From the NCBI GenBank assembly GCA_002270565.1, contig NQMI01000001.1, forward strand, positions 601,426-665,425: a stretch of 64,000 bases of DNA, read 5' to 3'. The stretch comes from Stenocarpella maydis (taxonomy: Eukaryota; Ascomycota; Sordariomycetes; Diaporthales; Diaporthaceae). Shown in pieces: positions 33,237 through 47,781 of the stretch. The number at the start of each line of letters is the position of its first letter. Within the stretch, counting starts at the first letter, position 1. Under the pieces are notes generated by a model. The model worked only from the letters and a program-made list of their open reading frames with translations, was not told the origin of the DNA and did not search any database. A program made the position numbers and the translations under genes.

Positions 33237-36200
33237 ATGGCAGCCCCGGCAGCCCGGACTATATGCCGCCGGGGCTGGGACCTCGTTGTCTCAGTACCGG
33301 ATGTCTGACCTGGGTCCTGATCTTGGCCCGAGCAAGCAGACAGGCAGAATGGATGAGAGGGCATGTTGAAAAAAGAAGAAAAGGAAGAACAAGGTCAACC
33401 CAAGAAAGAAGAAAAAAGTCGTCAGGTTAAATTCATGTCTTTGCCGTCTCTTCTGCAGAACCTTGTTGTCTCTCGTCCTTCTCTCACACCTCTCACCGTC
33501 GACCTGACAGAAGTATGCACTGCACCGGCCCCGGGACCTGTCCCCGTTACTGATCATCGCCCATCAAAGCAAGCCGTCCCAGTCATGTATCATTTGCCTT
33601 GCATCCTCAGAGACATACATCACATGGAGATGCGCGACTGCTTTTCCTTCATGATTTCCCTTACATACGGCGCCATCCGCATCCGTCCCATCGCCTCGCC
33701 TATCTCTCCTGCTGCTGAGACCTACATATGGCGCTTAAGTGATTGGCCCTGTGCTTTCTTTCCCTTTCCTTTTTCTTCCCCTCGGTTCTCGTGCCTCTCT
33801 CTCATGACACAGTCATGGACAATATCAATTTTACTTTGGTGGCCGGCCATATCGTATTTGTTTGAGAAAAAATCGTTGTTAAAAGCAAAAAAAAAGAAGA
33901 AAAAAAAAGAGACGCTGTGTAGCTAGCTGGTGCTTCTTAACTTAATCTGTACAGGCAACCTCTAAATCCGGGGGGTATCTTTCTTCTCCTCCTGGTGCCA
34001 GCCCGGGGGTGCCCAGCTGGGCCAGACACGATCTCTCTCTCTTCCCTTCCATTATCTAAGTTCGCCCAATCCCTTCTATGTTTACATATGTGATACACAA
34101 CAAAGTTGTTTTGGTGGTGGGAAAACATGGCTCTGAAGCGAAGTGAAGAGGGTGAGAAAAACGAACAAGGAAAAAGGGAGTAGGGTAGTGCTGGAAGCGG
34201 CAGTGAAGCCAAAAAAACAGGTCTATATGCATCCCGGCCAGTTTTCTTTTTTCCCAATCCTCAACTCTCTTTTGTGATCCGTTCCATCTCTTTTCCGTAG
34301 CACCCGCAATAAAACAAAAAAAGAAGTAGACGAAAAAATATTGCAGCCCACTAGTCATATCCTTTTTTTTTTCTGTAACCCAGCCCCGATCATGCCCAAA
34401 AACTAAGACAAGTAAGAAAAGAAAATGTCAAAACAATGCAGCTGAGACGGAGCGGCTTGCTCGTCCACAAATGAATGCCTGTGTCGTATGGTCGAGAGGA
34501 ATCGCTAGACATTTTATGTTCGCGACCGACGTCATCCAAGGCTTGCGGCTCGTGATGTGCGGTGCGAAGAAAACGGGTGAAAAGCGACAAGTTGACGTCT
34601 GACGGACAGACAGAAGTAAGCTGACTTGGCCCCAGTCTAAAACCCGATCCGATCTAGTTGAACGCCGTGTGCAGCCCCGAGACGCGATTTTCGCTGTGAA
34701 ACCCTCTTCCTTTTGTGGAAAACAATACATTTCGCGCCCATCCTTTTTCGTACTGGGAGAATCCAAGTGGCAGTGAGCCAAGTAAACATTTGCGTCGTAT
34801 CTTTCTTAGGAATGTGTATTAAACGATGTACGTTGTCGGAATTTGATCGATTGATCCCAAGACGCTGAGAGGGGGTGGGAATCCATCCGGTTGCTGTCGT
34901 CGAAAATAAGGTAAAAATGAATACTGTTGTTACACGATGCGCGGCGGCGCAGTGATTAAGTTGGTCGTATTTGCGAGGGCGTGCACGTGCACGTGTCCGA
35001 GGAGCAGGAGGTTCTCTATCCGTGCGCGTTGCAACGAAATTTGGCGTCGCGAACTATGAAGGCGACCGGACGAATAGTCCGGCGCCACGATTTTGGTCTG
35101 CCCGCGGGTTCCCTCTGTCGCGGGTGGAGGCTAGCGTGTGACGGCGGCCGTCGTTTCGAGGGCTGGCGCCGAGCCAAGGGATGGATGGTACAGCGGACAA
35201 GATTTATCGAGGCTTCGGCTGCGGTGGTGGCTTTGGGCAGCCAGTTGTATCGTAGGCACCACGGCCTTGGTTGGCGACGACAGGAGTTTCTCTGGGAACC
35301 ATTGTGACGTTTTTGGAAACGTTCAACGAGGTTGAAGCGTGCTGTGCAGAATCCACTATTAGCCTTAACTCACGAAAGGAATGTCACATTGCATTGTGCT
35401 GATGCATGGTGTAAATGAGACTGTTGCAGGGGTGTGGAGTGAGGTCAGGGGCAAGGACGGGAATTTGGGTTGCATGCCGCAAGGCAGCAAGCAACTCGCA
35501 ACCCAGGCTCAAAATCACCGAGATGAGGGCCAGGAGGGCTAGTGAGAGGGTGACTCACAAGTAGGATGGCGGAATTGCGGACTGCGAAAGAGGGGGGGAG
35601 GAAGAGATGGGCTCCGTGTGGTGTTCAGAAGCTTCGGAGGTGTCGCAGGAGGCGCGGCGCGGGATTGGTGATGGGGCGACGGAGCGAGGTCGAGAAGATT
35701 GCAGGGCGCCGGGCGGAACTCAGCAGAGGCGTCGCCAGAGGGATGTCAAGTCTCGTTGGAAATGCGGGTGCAAAGCGTGGGACCTGAGAGGGCTGAAGAC
35801 GGCACCGAAAGCGTGATGATGACGCCTGGTTATTTATGGGCCAGCTTATGCACGCTGAGGTTGGCGGTGATGGTGGTAGTCGCTGTGATGGTGTGGTGAG
35901 ACAAGTAGTCGCCAAAAGTCGAACCCTGGTGTGTGGGTGTGGTGGGTTCGGTGGTCCTAGAAGGGCGCAAAGAAATGCCTTGTTGTCTCCTTTTTGTTTT
36001 GGTTGTTTTTATTCCCTTTTGTCATCGGACGGATCAGGGAGTTTCTGGATCTGCTGGTGACCGTAGAAGCGTCGGTTGTGGGCCTTTGTCGGGTTGACCA
36101 CGTTAATGTCAGGTACGACTGCAGATCGTAGGGCCAGATTTGTATGTATCTCAGGATGGTCCAGTAGCGAGCAGCAACAGCGGCGGCGGCAGTGGCTGTT

Positions 36201-37540
36201 TCGGGAACGTGTGGGCTTTGGAGAAGCGAGTTGGAGCAGCTGGCGCAGGTGCAAGGTTGCAGTCGAGGTGCAGCAGGTGGACAGACGGGCAAGCACGAGG
36301 TTGATGCGTTTCAAGATGGGAAACGCTTGCGGTTCAAGAAATAGGAAAATGGAACAAGAGGAAGAAGCGCTCTGTAATTGTACAGGACAAGAGAGAGATT
36401 ATAACTTTTGGGTTGGGGGGGGCAGGAGTTAGAAGGAGGGCGTTTCGAGTGTGGGAAGGGGGCCGTCCGCGTCTTATAATAGACTTTCAAGCTGAGAGTG
36501 CTGTGCCAAAGCAAAGCAAAGCGCAATGTGCAAGCCCTGTGCGAAGGTGAGGGTGAGTGACTGATACTCCGGCTACCTCACATCCATAGTACGAGGGTAC
36601 ATCATCATATTTTTTTTTCTTTCTCGTCTCTTTGCTCTCCTTGCCCTACCCTCTCCCCTTCCCCTTGTCTTATTTCAGCCCTTGCCTCTCTGGTCCCCTG
36701 TCCCCCCCCTCCCCTTCTGCCGAGCTGTGCTGAGCTGTGCACCCGCTGCTGAGCTGCGGTACCTGCCGCATGTACGTACCGCACCGCACCGTACATTATT
36801 ACTGCGCCGCGTGGCCGTCAGTCGGTGCTGGGAACACAGGCGAGAGGCAAGGAAGGCAGGGCAGGGTAAGGCAAGGCGACGCCAGGGGCCCTGCGCAGAG
36901 AGAGGCAGGGGAGCGGCGGCCGGGGAGCCAGGGGAAGGGAAGGGATGGATGGGATGGAATGGGTGCGATTGACATGGAAAAGAGTGGGCTCAATTAAGGT
37001 GTGCAGGAACTCTGCTAGGCCCGTCTCTGCTAGCCGTCGCACTCTGTCACTCCCTCACTCCCATGGATGCGTGCGCGAAAGCACGCCAAAATAACATCAA
37101 GAGATCCCACCGCCGCCGGGACACGAGGGGACAGGGCCCGATTAGGCTAGCAAGGGAGGGCGCAACGGTGAGTTCGGGGCAAGCATTTTGGGTTGGACTG
37201 GGTTGGCGTCGAGAGAATAATTTCGGGGCCATGTTCCAGGTACCCGAAGACAAAGCACGTCCTAGGCGAGAAAGCAACAGTCGTCATGTATCAGAGTCAG
37301 GTCCCCATGCGCCAGGGAGCCCCCCGTCCTCTATGTAACCAAGTACCTCCCAGGGGTCCCGCACCGTCCATGGAGGTATCCCTTTGGGCCCTGTCCGTGT
37401 ACTTCTCTCTCTCCGAACAACTGAACACGGTGGGGAGCCTGTCCGCTCAGTCCGGGCGCCGTTTTTGCCTTGCATGTAGCATAGGCGTTCTTGCGCACTT
37501 GCTCTGACAACTCGGTACGTTCCCCTCGGTAAAACGTCAG

Positions 37541-37560
37541 CACACACACACACACACACA
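37541..37560. repeat. (CA)10 microsatellite
   Basis: A perfect CA dinucleotide tract in the gene-poor interval. Confidence 0.9.
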
Positions 37561-38354
37561 CCGGGATAATTACTGATAATTACTAGATACCACGCACCGT
37601 GACCGTCTGTCTGTGCAAGCGCGACTGTGAGATGGTGAGCGTAAATTGCGTCTGTGTACAAGAAATGCATCATTACTGATGGCAACCTCAATATGAGCTT
37701 CTCCCCGTACCGCCCGTCTCTCGCAGCTTGTGGAACATACTGTTTTTTGTTCTTCCTTTCTCCCCCTCCCTTCTCTTGTCTCCTCAACCAAAAGCACAAA
37801 CTCCACGCCCCGGGAGGGGGGGGGGTGGGAGGCCTGTGATGGCCGGCCTGCCCTTCATTGCCGTTGTCAGGCCTGTCCTGTCCAGGTGTCGGGGATTATG
37901 AGGTTGATTCTGCTCTTCATCTCGTAATGCTCTCGCTTACATATGAGCTTTGGGCAATCTTCCAGAATTTTTCCCAGGGTGGAACCGAACCGGACACTCG
38001 CACTTGCAGGGGTTTGAGAGGGATGTGCCCGGGGAGCCAGTCGCTTCTTGTCGCACACGCGACTGTGATTGCCGTTTTGGTCTTGTGAGGCCTATACCTG
38101 TAGGCTAGCGCGTGTGTTGCTGTTGTTGTCATCGGCCTTGTTGCTTTTGTCTTGGGTATTTTAATCTTCCTGTGCCGGCGGGTCGTGAATATCTTTCTGA
38201 CCTTGGCTTATTTCTTGTGTCCTCAGAAGAGACGTGTTCGCGACTGCATCATGCACTCGCGTCGCTCAGATCACGGGGAGTCGCAAATGACATGCCACAG
38301 AGGTTCCTGATTGATTGCCAAGTACCATGTATGTGGAGGGGTCCTGTCGTTGTT

Positions 38355-38384
38355 GGGCCTGGGCCTGGGCCTGGGCCTGGGCCT
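38355..38384. repeat. (GGGCCT)5 hexanucleotide repeat
   Basis: Five perfect copies of GGGCCT in the gene-poor interval. Confidence 0.9.
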
Positions 38385-41300
38385 GCAAGGTGGATCTCGC
38401 CGGCGGCTTGGAGTCGTGTACATGAGCTTCAAATCAAACACGACGCATTTGCGTGCATCTTTTGTTCACCATTCATTCTCATGCTTCATTTCAACGCCAC
38501 CCTAATCCAGCGGGGGCCGGGGCCACCCGCCCGCCCGGGTAAGCTATTCCGCATCGTCTCGCAAACATGTCTAGCCCGTCTGCCAGGTACCAGAGTACTA
38601 GTGTATGTAGTGTACTCTCTGACCTGCACCATCCGAAACGGTGGGGATTCCAATTGGTAGAGTTTTGCTGCACCTTCTGGAGACAAAAAATGCGGGAACG
38701 GGAGATTACACACTCTCGAATTTTTACTTCTTTTTTCTTTTCTTATCCCCCCCCCCCTTTAGCAGCTTCTAAGGTCGCCCTCCGGTCCCCAGCCGGCCCC
38801 ACCCGGTGTCAATCGCCTTGAGCCGTGATCCCCGTGGCAGAAGCAACAGGACAGGCGTCAGAGCGGAGCTTCGCTGCGGGAGCCAAAAGACCCGTTCGCC
38901 ACACCTGCTTCCTTTCGGTCGATCAGTCTTGCTCAGCTCAGCACAGGATACTTGTCCCAAGGCGGTGCCGCTACTTGGTGCCGGACCGCAAAAGAACCAT
39001 GTCTCTGTACGAGGCCAAGTCAGACTTATGGGGTTTGTTGCACACAAGCAAGGGCATGGCCACGTTCAAAACACTGCAGCACCCGCCCCACACACGCAGC
39101 CCGACCCGAGGGGTTGGTTGCGTGGGCCAACTTGCGAGCCCGCGGGGGGTTCGTCCGCCACCACATGCGACCTCTCCTAATGACCCGAGCGTGTCACGGT
39201 AAAAAAAGGGGGGGAGATCTCAGGTCAGCACGCCCCCGAGGCGTGGGGGGGGGGGGGAACGTGGGCAGCATGGGTGGGAAGGAATGGGATGGATGATGGA
39301 TGGATGATCGGGGGGGCGTGGTGGGTGAGACCACTGCATTTGGGTGGCTTTGCCCTTTGCCTAATACCGACGCCGGTGATTTTGATTATTGTTGCCATCA
39401 GGTGTTGCTCCGGTGTGCGGTACTGGGGGTACTATATGTACATACCTGCTGTCTTGGAGGTGTAAAGAAGGTGAGTGAGTTCCTTGGCCCCCCCCCCTTC
39501 CTCTAACAATCCTGTCCCAGATGGCGGACAACGAATATGCAAAGACGATAGATAGCAGTATTCCATACAAGGTCTCTAGACTGTGACATGACGAAATGGA
39601 TTGCTGCCTACCTCTCTGCTTGGCCAGACCTTTTCCCCAAGGGGCCCGTCTTGTGATACGTCTCCCGGCAGCCACAAAATGAACATCGCAAAAGACTCAG
39701 CTAGGACAAACAAGAGCTTGGGAGGTGTTGTCTTAGCACGGAGGCACGACATCTCGGGGCTCTCAAGGCGGTGCTCCGACCAGCTCCGGGTACTCTGCAT
39801 TGTAGGACGGCGCCAGTACGGAACGGGTGGGTGAGTGCGCGGTACGAGAGGCACTACAGCAGCCGGGCCGTCTATTCTTGGGTTGCATGTCCTGGGCACG
39901 AGCTGCGATTCGTCCAAAAGTTCGCGAATGGTATGTCGCTGATGAACATGTCACCCAGGCCCTCGGGATGCATGTTCCAGATCGGGAATCCGCCCTCTGC
40001 ATCCTGCTGCTGCTGCACCATCTCGCCTGGGGATGACAAACGGGGCACAGCCTCCCTGTCCGATGCCCCTAGATATCGATGGTGAGCGTGTCTCGCGGGT
40101 GAGATCCAGGGGTGGGGGCGGGGGGGGGCGTGGCTTCTCCGGATAACTCATATCCCGCCAGACAGAGTCAGCCCTACAGCGACTTAGCTGTTGGCTATGC
40201 ACCTCAGGGCTTGGTGTGTAATCCCGCAGTCGTCAATCTGGCAGCCTAGAATGGTGTAACGGGCAACGTGTAATAGCATCGTTACTACTACCACCTACGA
40301 CTACGGTTCTGATGAGTCACTGCGGGTCACTGCCGAGCATGGCGGTGATCATCATAATAATAAGATGCATCATGATCACAGTCTCTGAACCCTCAAGCTC
40401 AAAGCCAGTCATCCTGCAGCGCAACGGTGTACCGGCATCACCGGAGGGCCCTGTCAGAAGCTCAGGCCCGTGACGAGGGTGATGGAAGAGGAGGGGTATG
40501 CGCAGACAAATTACCTTTATCGGTAGTGGGTCTAAGCTGGTAGGCAGCATCTCCATGTGACGAGGACGTGCCTTGGCTATGTCAGCACGTCCTACTTATC
40601 AAGCACTGACCGGTCGGTCGGTGAGTGTTTCCAGGAGGCACCCCAAGTAGTTCCAGGGGTGTTTTTTTATTTATTTAACAAAAAAAGTATGATTTTTCTT
40701 TTTTTGGTGCTGCCCACCCGCCGAGAAGGGCGGGTGCGAGGCCTGGCGATGACAAAAAGTCCCGTTTCCGACGAGTCTTTCGTCAAATCTGCATCTTCCT
40801 CCTTCGTAATGGCTGCTGGTGGAGGATACGATCATCACCTTATGCCTGTTTCAGACCGAAGCGAGCACGGGCAGTGAGGTGTAATTTTGTGGAACGGCGA
40901 CGTCGGGAAGCTCGACAAGGGAGACGAGCAGCGAGCTCTGATTGCCTGTCGGCAGGAGAGCCCACCATCACGGCCTCAAGCGTGTGGACCGGGCGAAAAA
41001 GGAGCCGCAGCCAACAGTCAATTGTGACAGGATTGCTGGGCCCATTGCCTGCAAAGGGCGAAAACTCAGATACGAGATCAACACCACTCAGACGGTGGGA
41101 CAGTCGGCAGTTCAAGGGTCTTTTTGACGGCTGCCCGAGGCTCCACTTCCGTCCTGCCGCACGAGACTGTCGATATGCACGATCAATGATTCCGAGTTCA
41201 GCTGGGCGAAACACAGAACACTACTCGGGGATGCAAAGCGTTCGTCTCCGCCACGGACCAGTTCGCCCTCCCCTGGCCCGCATTGACGGGTTGGTTGGCC

Positions 41301-43648
41301 CGGCCACTAATAGATAGATCGTCCCGCCCGCCATCCTGCATACACGGAACATGGCTGGGTACATGCCGCGGGCGGTCCCATTATGGTTTGTTCCATCTAA
41401 GAACTACTACATACATGCACTGCCAGCGCCACAGACATGATATGACCCCTATTGGGCCCCCCTATTCTCAACCCGAGCCTCCCATTACCAAGGCCCCGGG
41501 AGCGACGTGTTCGGTCCGCTGCCGCGGTGTTACAGCGGAGAGGCACTGAGCTGGCGACGACTCGACGTGACTTTCCGAGACCATCACTGGTCGGACAAAG
41601 ATGTGCACGTTGCCTCCGGAGTCTGCAAAGACGAAAAGGCAGGGAAGCCATCGCCATGCACGACACCATCCTCTTCAGGTCGCTCACATACGGGATGCAG
41701 TTGGTCCCGGTAGCACTGGTTCACTGCGGCCGGTGGCCTTCCGAGACAACCCCCTTTCTCACATGGTAAGGGTGGCAGAAAACCCAGCCATGCCCATACC
41801 CTCTGCGGTTGGCGATTCGCATCAGGCATGAACTGACCTGTCTCAGTCCGTCTGGCAGTGGTGAAGGCCATTCATTGAGGCTGCGGAGCCAAGATTGTGA
41901 ATCCGATCAGTCTGATGGTGTTTCCCTCCCTTTCCCTTCATTTCCCCCCTCCCTTTCCTTTTCGACACCTTGCGGGACAGGATATATCACACCGAACACC
42001 CTCACAGCCGTCCGTCAGTGCAAGGCTCATGATTCATTACTTCTGGACCCTAAATGATTCTGGAAGCCCTGCGCAGGCCCGCGTATCGATCACTTCTCAG
42101 TGTTTGGTGCCCTCGATCCGGACTGGAAGGGCATCACAGTACAGACAGGAGACTAGTGTATACTGATTACCCGACGAGGGTGCCCTTGCATACCGGTTGT
42201 GGAAGATCGAAATGGCCGTTAAAAAAATAAAAATAAAAATAAACCTAAACTGTAGAAATCCCATCCCGTCCCCGACCCACCTGATTGGGACCCCTGGCAG
42301 CCCATAGAAGCCAATCCACACCTTCTCGAAGGATTCCCTCGCTGACAGGTCGGATTCGGCGCCGGGGTGCTCAGGTGGGTCGCTAAGCAAAATTGTGTGG
42401 CACGAACGCACGACAAGGTCCTGCGTTTCATCTCCCCAGATGCAAGCTGTCATGATCAATGCCAGGGCCTGTACTAGTGTATGGTACAGTCCTGACAGTA
42501 GTGTAAGTGAGCCTCAGAGGATCCTATCCTGTCTCGGATGTCTATCTCGTAACAGGTGGGCCGGAGGGCTGGGCTGTGGTGGCACTGCAGTCATTGACGG
42601 CAACGAAGGAGCACATGGTTTCTTTTTGGTTCCGAGATGGCAATCATCCCGCGACAGGATCAAGAGATTTCCATTCTCAGAATAGATGCTGCTGTGTAGC
42701 ACGGCTGACCATGATGCGCGGCACAGGCTGTCTTCTTGAGTGAGGCAGCCCCTCTGCACTGTGGTGAGCAAAATCGGCACGGCAGCAGGGACTGGTGTTT
42801 GGGGAGCAGAATAGGGCCGAAGATACCCTTGGTCGACAGCCGAGGCTCTCAATCCGTCGGCTTGGACCGATGGGCTGTCCCCAGGAAGCTGTCAGCTAGT
42901 GGAGGTAGAAGACCGTACGCAGCCCCCCAGGCTGATCTGTCTCACCTGCGTGCTGTGAATCATCAAGCCACCAAACCAAGCCTCGAGAGGATAGACAGCC
43001 GAGCTCTACCGGCCCTTGGCCCTGCCCGCTCCAGCATCTGGTGTGCCGGCGCACAAGCACAGGCACAATCAATCTTCCTGGAACCAACCGTGCGGGCACA
43101 CGAGGTACGACAGGCCGGTGCCAATCCAAGGATAATTCCCACCGCCTGGATAAGCTGACACGGGGTGGTGGTGGTCCTGACCGAGCTCACCTGGAGAGTT
43201 CCCGCAGGGCACAAGCCGGCCTCTCACGGGCCTCGATGCCACGGAGCTGGCGAGCGAGCAGAAAGACAGGTCCCAAGATGAAGGAAGGGGGAGGGCTCGG
43301 CGACACCAAGGACGTCAGAACGGTACCCTCGCACCGTACCGGGTACTTGAGTCGTGGGCCCACAGGTACTTAGTCGCAGGGCTCGAGGTACCTGCCACCA
43401 GCTGACCCAAGGGGCGGATGGGGCCTGGTCGGCTGCATTATGCAGTTTCCCGGCCACATGGACAAGAACCTGGAGTGCAGGCTAAAACGGCGCTACTCCC
43501 AAAGAGGGGCCTGTTCCTGCATTAGCAATTTGGGCTCTTCCCTTCCATAGTTCCGGGCCAGGACTACGTAGCCTGAAATGCCTGCTTCGTTCTGGGTTGG
43601 CTTGCCTGCTTGCTTGTGCGAGATAGCAGCAGGCCTCAACAGTAGATA

Positions 43649-43671
43649 TTTTTTTTTTTTTTTTTTTTTTT
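43649..43671. repeat. Poly-T run of about 23
   Basis: An uninterrupted T run. It could be the tail of an old retroposon on the minus strand, but no target-site duplication or body was recognised. Confidence 0.8.
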
Positions 43672-46600
43672 GGCTTCATCTTGTAGCCTGGTTGTTGCTG
43701 TTGTTGTTGTTGCTATGACGGCATGATTGCACCGGTGTCACCATGCCATTTTTCCGTTCCATTTGGCTCTCACAGGATCGCCTATGCAAAAGCTGGCTTG
43801 TTGGTTAAATATCCAACTATACCCACCTGCTGGGTCGCCACGCTTCTTAGCAAGTTACGCAGTCCAGGTTCACAGGCTGCTGGGAATTCATTCCGCGAGG
43901 GGCTGAAGAATATCAGTCACACAAAACGGCAGGGCGCGGCCAAGGTCGCCGCGCGCTGGTCGCCGCCGTCTCATCCCCCGTCATCATCAATTCAGATGCA
44001 AAATGAAGCAGCCAATGAAGAAGAAAAGAAAAAGAAAAAAAAAAAACCAAGTCGGCTGGGGTTTGTGCGTCTGCCGATTGTGACAGCTACTCGGAATGCA
44101 TCCAATTCGCCAATGCCCAAAAGCATGTGCCATCGTATCATCAGCCTGCCGACCGGAGGACTGCCGGATGGACCATTCATTGCACACCGGCCGGCCTAGG
44201 CCGTGAAGGCTCTTGGAGGCGGTCGTCTCTCGAATTGGCGGTCGCCTATGCGCGTAAAAAGCAACATGGTCGTACTGTATGCATGTGACCTCATCGATTG
44301 AGCTCGTCAGAGCCACCACGTACCTTCACACCCGCGATAATGCTGCTCAATTGAGCCATCACATCGGGATGGACTTGCCACCTACTCACCGTATCCTCTC
44401 ACACGTACCTCGTGGCACGGTGACTCCGTGGCCCCCCGGTGCAGCGGTCCGGTGCCGGGATGATCCACCGTGGGGCCCTGTCGCCCAGTCCTCGGTGTAG
44501 TTGCAAATATTCACAGATCTTCACTTCACAGACACGCTGCGAAGGACCGACTGGTGGCAATACCAGGACTTTTTTCATAGTGCGCACAGTGCAAGGGGCC
44601 TGGGGCAGGGACCCGAGGTCTAGCTGTGATGCCTTCACGGATTTTCCTTGTGGACCGCACGTGGCAGGAGAGGTTGGGGGCACCTTGGGCCCATTGCACG
44701 ATTCCACAAAGGAATTGCCGAGAACCATGCGTGGAAAGCAGCACAAGGGGGACGACGATCTGGGGAGACGAAGATGTGTACACTGCCACCGATGGCCTCA
44801 AACTTCAGCCTTGACAGCCTTGCCAACGGGGCAACACGGATCCATGCCGTGCTGTCACCAAGCAACCTTGAGGTCCTGATGTGGGCTGGCACCCAGTTGA
44901 CAGTTGGGCCAAGTGGGCATCTTCGGCGAGGACGAACACGTGTGGAGCGCTCGACGAAGCCGTGGGCTGCTGCCCCTGCCGCTGCCCCTGCCGCTCAGTG
45001 GGCCGCCGCGAAACCTTCTGGAAGACGCCTTATTATTTTTCCCGGCCGGCAGCCCTGCGAGGCAGTCCTGACCTGACCGTATTGCTCATGTCGAGTTTGG
45101 GATAATTTCACTGCCCGGCCGTGGGAGCCCATTTACACGAGGTTACATCCAGACCCACCGGCCACGCGACTGCGATGCACCGCAGTGGATAGCACCCAGC
45201 ACACGGCTCCAGACGTTGCAAACCGGGCCCTGCGGCACTGCCGAGAGGGAGCGGTTGGGCCAGCACACTGTGGGCCTCCAGGCCGGTAGCAAATCTCACC
45301 GAGAAGACTCGGTGTGCAAGGGTCGGACACTGGCCCATTCCCCCTCGTCCATTGTCCAGACCGAAACGCTGGGCGGTCGGGGGGTGGGGGGGGCGGTGCC
45401 CTCGCCTGGTGCCGCAAACGGCACGTGTGGGTTGGCCTCACCCGTCAGAAGTGGTGGGCTTTGCTGGGCAGCGACGTGCGAGCTGCGTCGAGATGGGACG
45501 TCGACAAGACCCTCAGCCTTGCCTGTTGCTTGCCTCCTTTGGCCTTCGCATGGGACAAGGATCATCTGGGTCTCCGAGAGGCTTCTAAAAGCAGCCGCTT
45601 CCCGACTAGATGACACGTCTCTGGCACACAAACTCAATGGGCATCGGCCAACTGGCGAGGGCTAGGGAAACAAATGCGCCAGGCGCCTCGGGGCCGGAAG
45701 ACCAGCCGCGCTGTCAGAGGTGCATCAGAGATCCCTGTCGGCTGGCGACCTCGTGGTTTCCGGGGAACCATCCGGCCTCGCATGCCACTCCACTTGCCGC
45801 CATGCGGTTCATCTTTTCTCGAAGGTTGCTAATTTGGAGTGAGATACGGAACGCCACCGTTTAGGTGGGCATATAGGGCAGGCTTCTGCCCTGAACGGAG
45901 GGCTGGGGATCCCAATGCTGCATGAGCACGTTGCTGGGATAAGGCTGGCTCTCGGTCGAACCTGTCGCGGCGAACGCTCTGTTCAATCTTTGGGGGGGCT
46001 CCCCCTTAGGCCATGGTAAACAAGGACAATGCTGGCGTATGGCAGCAGGGCGCATCACACGTGGTCTGGCCTCGGCTCCGAACTGTTGCATTGCAGGCGG
46101 TTCTTTGGAAACGGTGCTCTCTGCTGGCTGCCGCAATTCGAGGGCGATCAAGTCGACTGCCAGCCAGCACCAGCCAGCTTCTTGGGGCCACCAGGGCCGC
46201 ATTAGAAGCCTGGGTTAGGTGTCCGGCTTGCCTCCCCCGACGTCTGCAACCCTGTTTCGCAAACACCTGCAACGAGACGCAACCTTAGGCACCATACGAG
46301 GCGGATGGAGGTTAAGGAGTCATGTCACAGCCCATGCAGCACCATCCGGCCTCATGGGCCACGACACCCGGAGGCATAAGGACTGCCGACTGTCATGATC
46401 GATCAACTTTCCCTTTTCTTGTTTGCACGGTTTCCATCTGATCCTCACGTAGAGCCTATCTCAAAATCCCGGGCTTCACAGTCTGTGATGAGTTTCATTC
46501 CGTCCCTCATAAATGATGCCATGCAAGCACGCCTCGCACCGCACCGCATTATCCAGGGCACACGAGCGTGGTTTCAGAGTCACCTGTCAACACCGATTCA

Positions 46601-47781
46601 ATCGAAACCCAGAGATGCAGAACGCCTCTCTGTCTACGTGGTTCTCAGACGAGAGCCGATGAACCCCTTGCTCTTGCCGGCGACTGCGCCGCCGTCAGGT
46701 TCGCACGGGGCATTGAAGTCCAGACCGTAGTGCTTCTGCGGCGAGGTTTCCGCTTCTGGTGGGACAAGCCGGCCACCCGGGAATGCCTCACCTTGCCCTA
46801 CGGCCAGCCTGGCTGCCTGGCTTTTCCCCGGGGGGGGGGGGGCAAGGTGAGCGGGCTTGGCCTACAATCCGCACGAGCAACGCGAGTCAACCCGACCAAA
46901 AGGCACAACCTTCTGCAGGAGATCAAGCATCACAGGCGTGATCTGTCAATTGCGATTGCATGCTTCTGATTCGAGAGTAGCTAGCTCGTCGAGTCAAGTC
47001 TGGCAGCACCGGCGCGCACAGAGCTCGGGCCCGTTGAATACGGGGATTCTGGAGGGTTTGGGTTTGGGGAGGGCTGCATTAGGCGCTTCCAAGTTTCTAG
47101 CAGAAGCTGCCTGGGACATATAACTGTGAAAGCTTCAGGTTCCCCGGTGTGTCATGCCAACAAGATTTCCCGAGGAAACAGACCCACGAGAACTATCAAG
47201 CTTGTACTCAGCGAGGTCACAAGCCGCTCGGGCCGGGACAGTCTCACATGTACCAAACACCGGAACCAAGAGAGAGTTCTGGGCGGCCGAGACCTACGGG
47301 GTATTTGTTTGGCAAGCTTGCATACAAAGCCGTAGGTGTAGTTGTCGAATTGGCGATGCAGCCTAGTGAATACCCATGGGCTGAGTTGGGGAGGCCTGGA
47401 CTCCAAGCCTACCTACACTACAAGGGCCATGGGCTTGTAAAAGGGGAGGGGTGGGGAGCAAGCTTGCCTGCCCCACATTGGTCGAGCTGGCTGGTTGGTG
47501 ACGGCTTCCTCCACATGGCACCTACTGCATTGTACGTACGTTTGTAGTTGCATCGCACCAACGCACCTGCGTACAGCTAAGCTCACGTCTGGACCCGATC
47601 CAACAACAACCACGACAGCGCCACAACCGCCCCTCGCAGGCAGACGGCAAACAATTGACCACAGCTGATAAACCTGCACTGCACCCCGACGTGAAAGCAG
47701 CGGCCGACGCCAGCTCCTTACGACCCCCGGCTCTACGCCCGACGCTGACCCCTCAGCAACACCACCGCCCGCCTCGCCACC

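Larger units (their letters stand above)
30037..47781. other. Gene-poor interval of about 17.7 kb
   Basis: Between TAF4 and ARPC5 I find no coding region that I recognise or that has convincing splice-linked exons. The longest frames (for example 33363-33926 plus and 37284-37799 minus) are low-complexity or shadow-like. Composition is not AT-rich, so it is unlike RIP-damaged transposon DNA or a Pezizomycotina centromere. It contains many homopolymer G, T and A runs, pyrimidine tracts (32530-33100), and microsatellites (listed separately). No tRNA or 5S gene was found by eye. It might hold long non-coding transcripts, large UTRs or small lineage-specific genes that cannot be called from sequence alone. 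Confidence 0.55.

Noticed and set aside
33363..33926. 187-residue plus-strand ORF in the gene-poor interval
   Set aside because: Its ends are lysine/glutamate runs from A-rich DNA, the middle matches nothing recognisable, and there is no splice context.
35900..35930. Possible tRNA B-box (GGGTTCGACTTT on the minus strand)
   Set aside because: No matching A-box, acceptor stem or anticodon arm could be folded around it.
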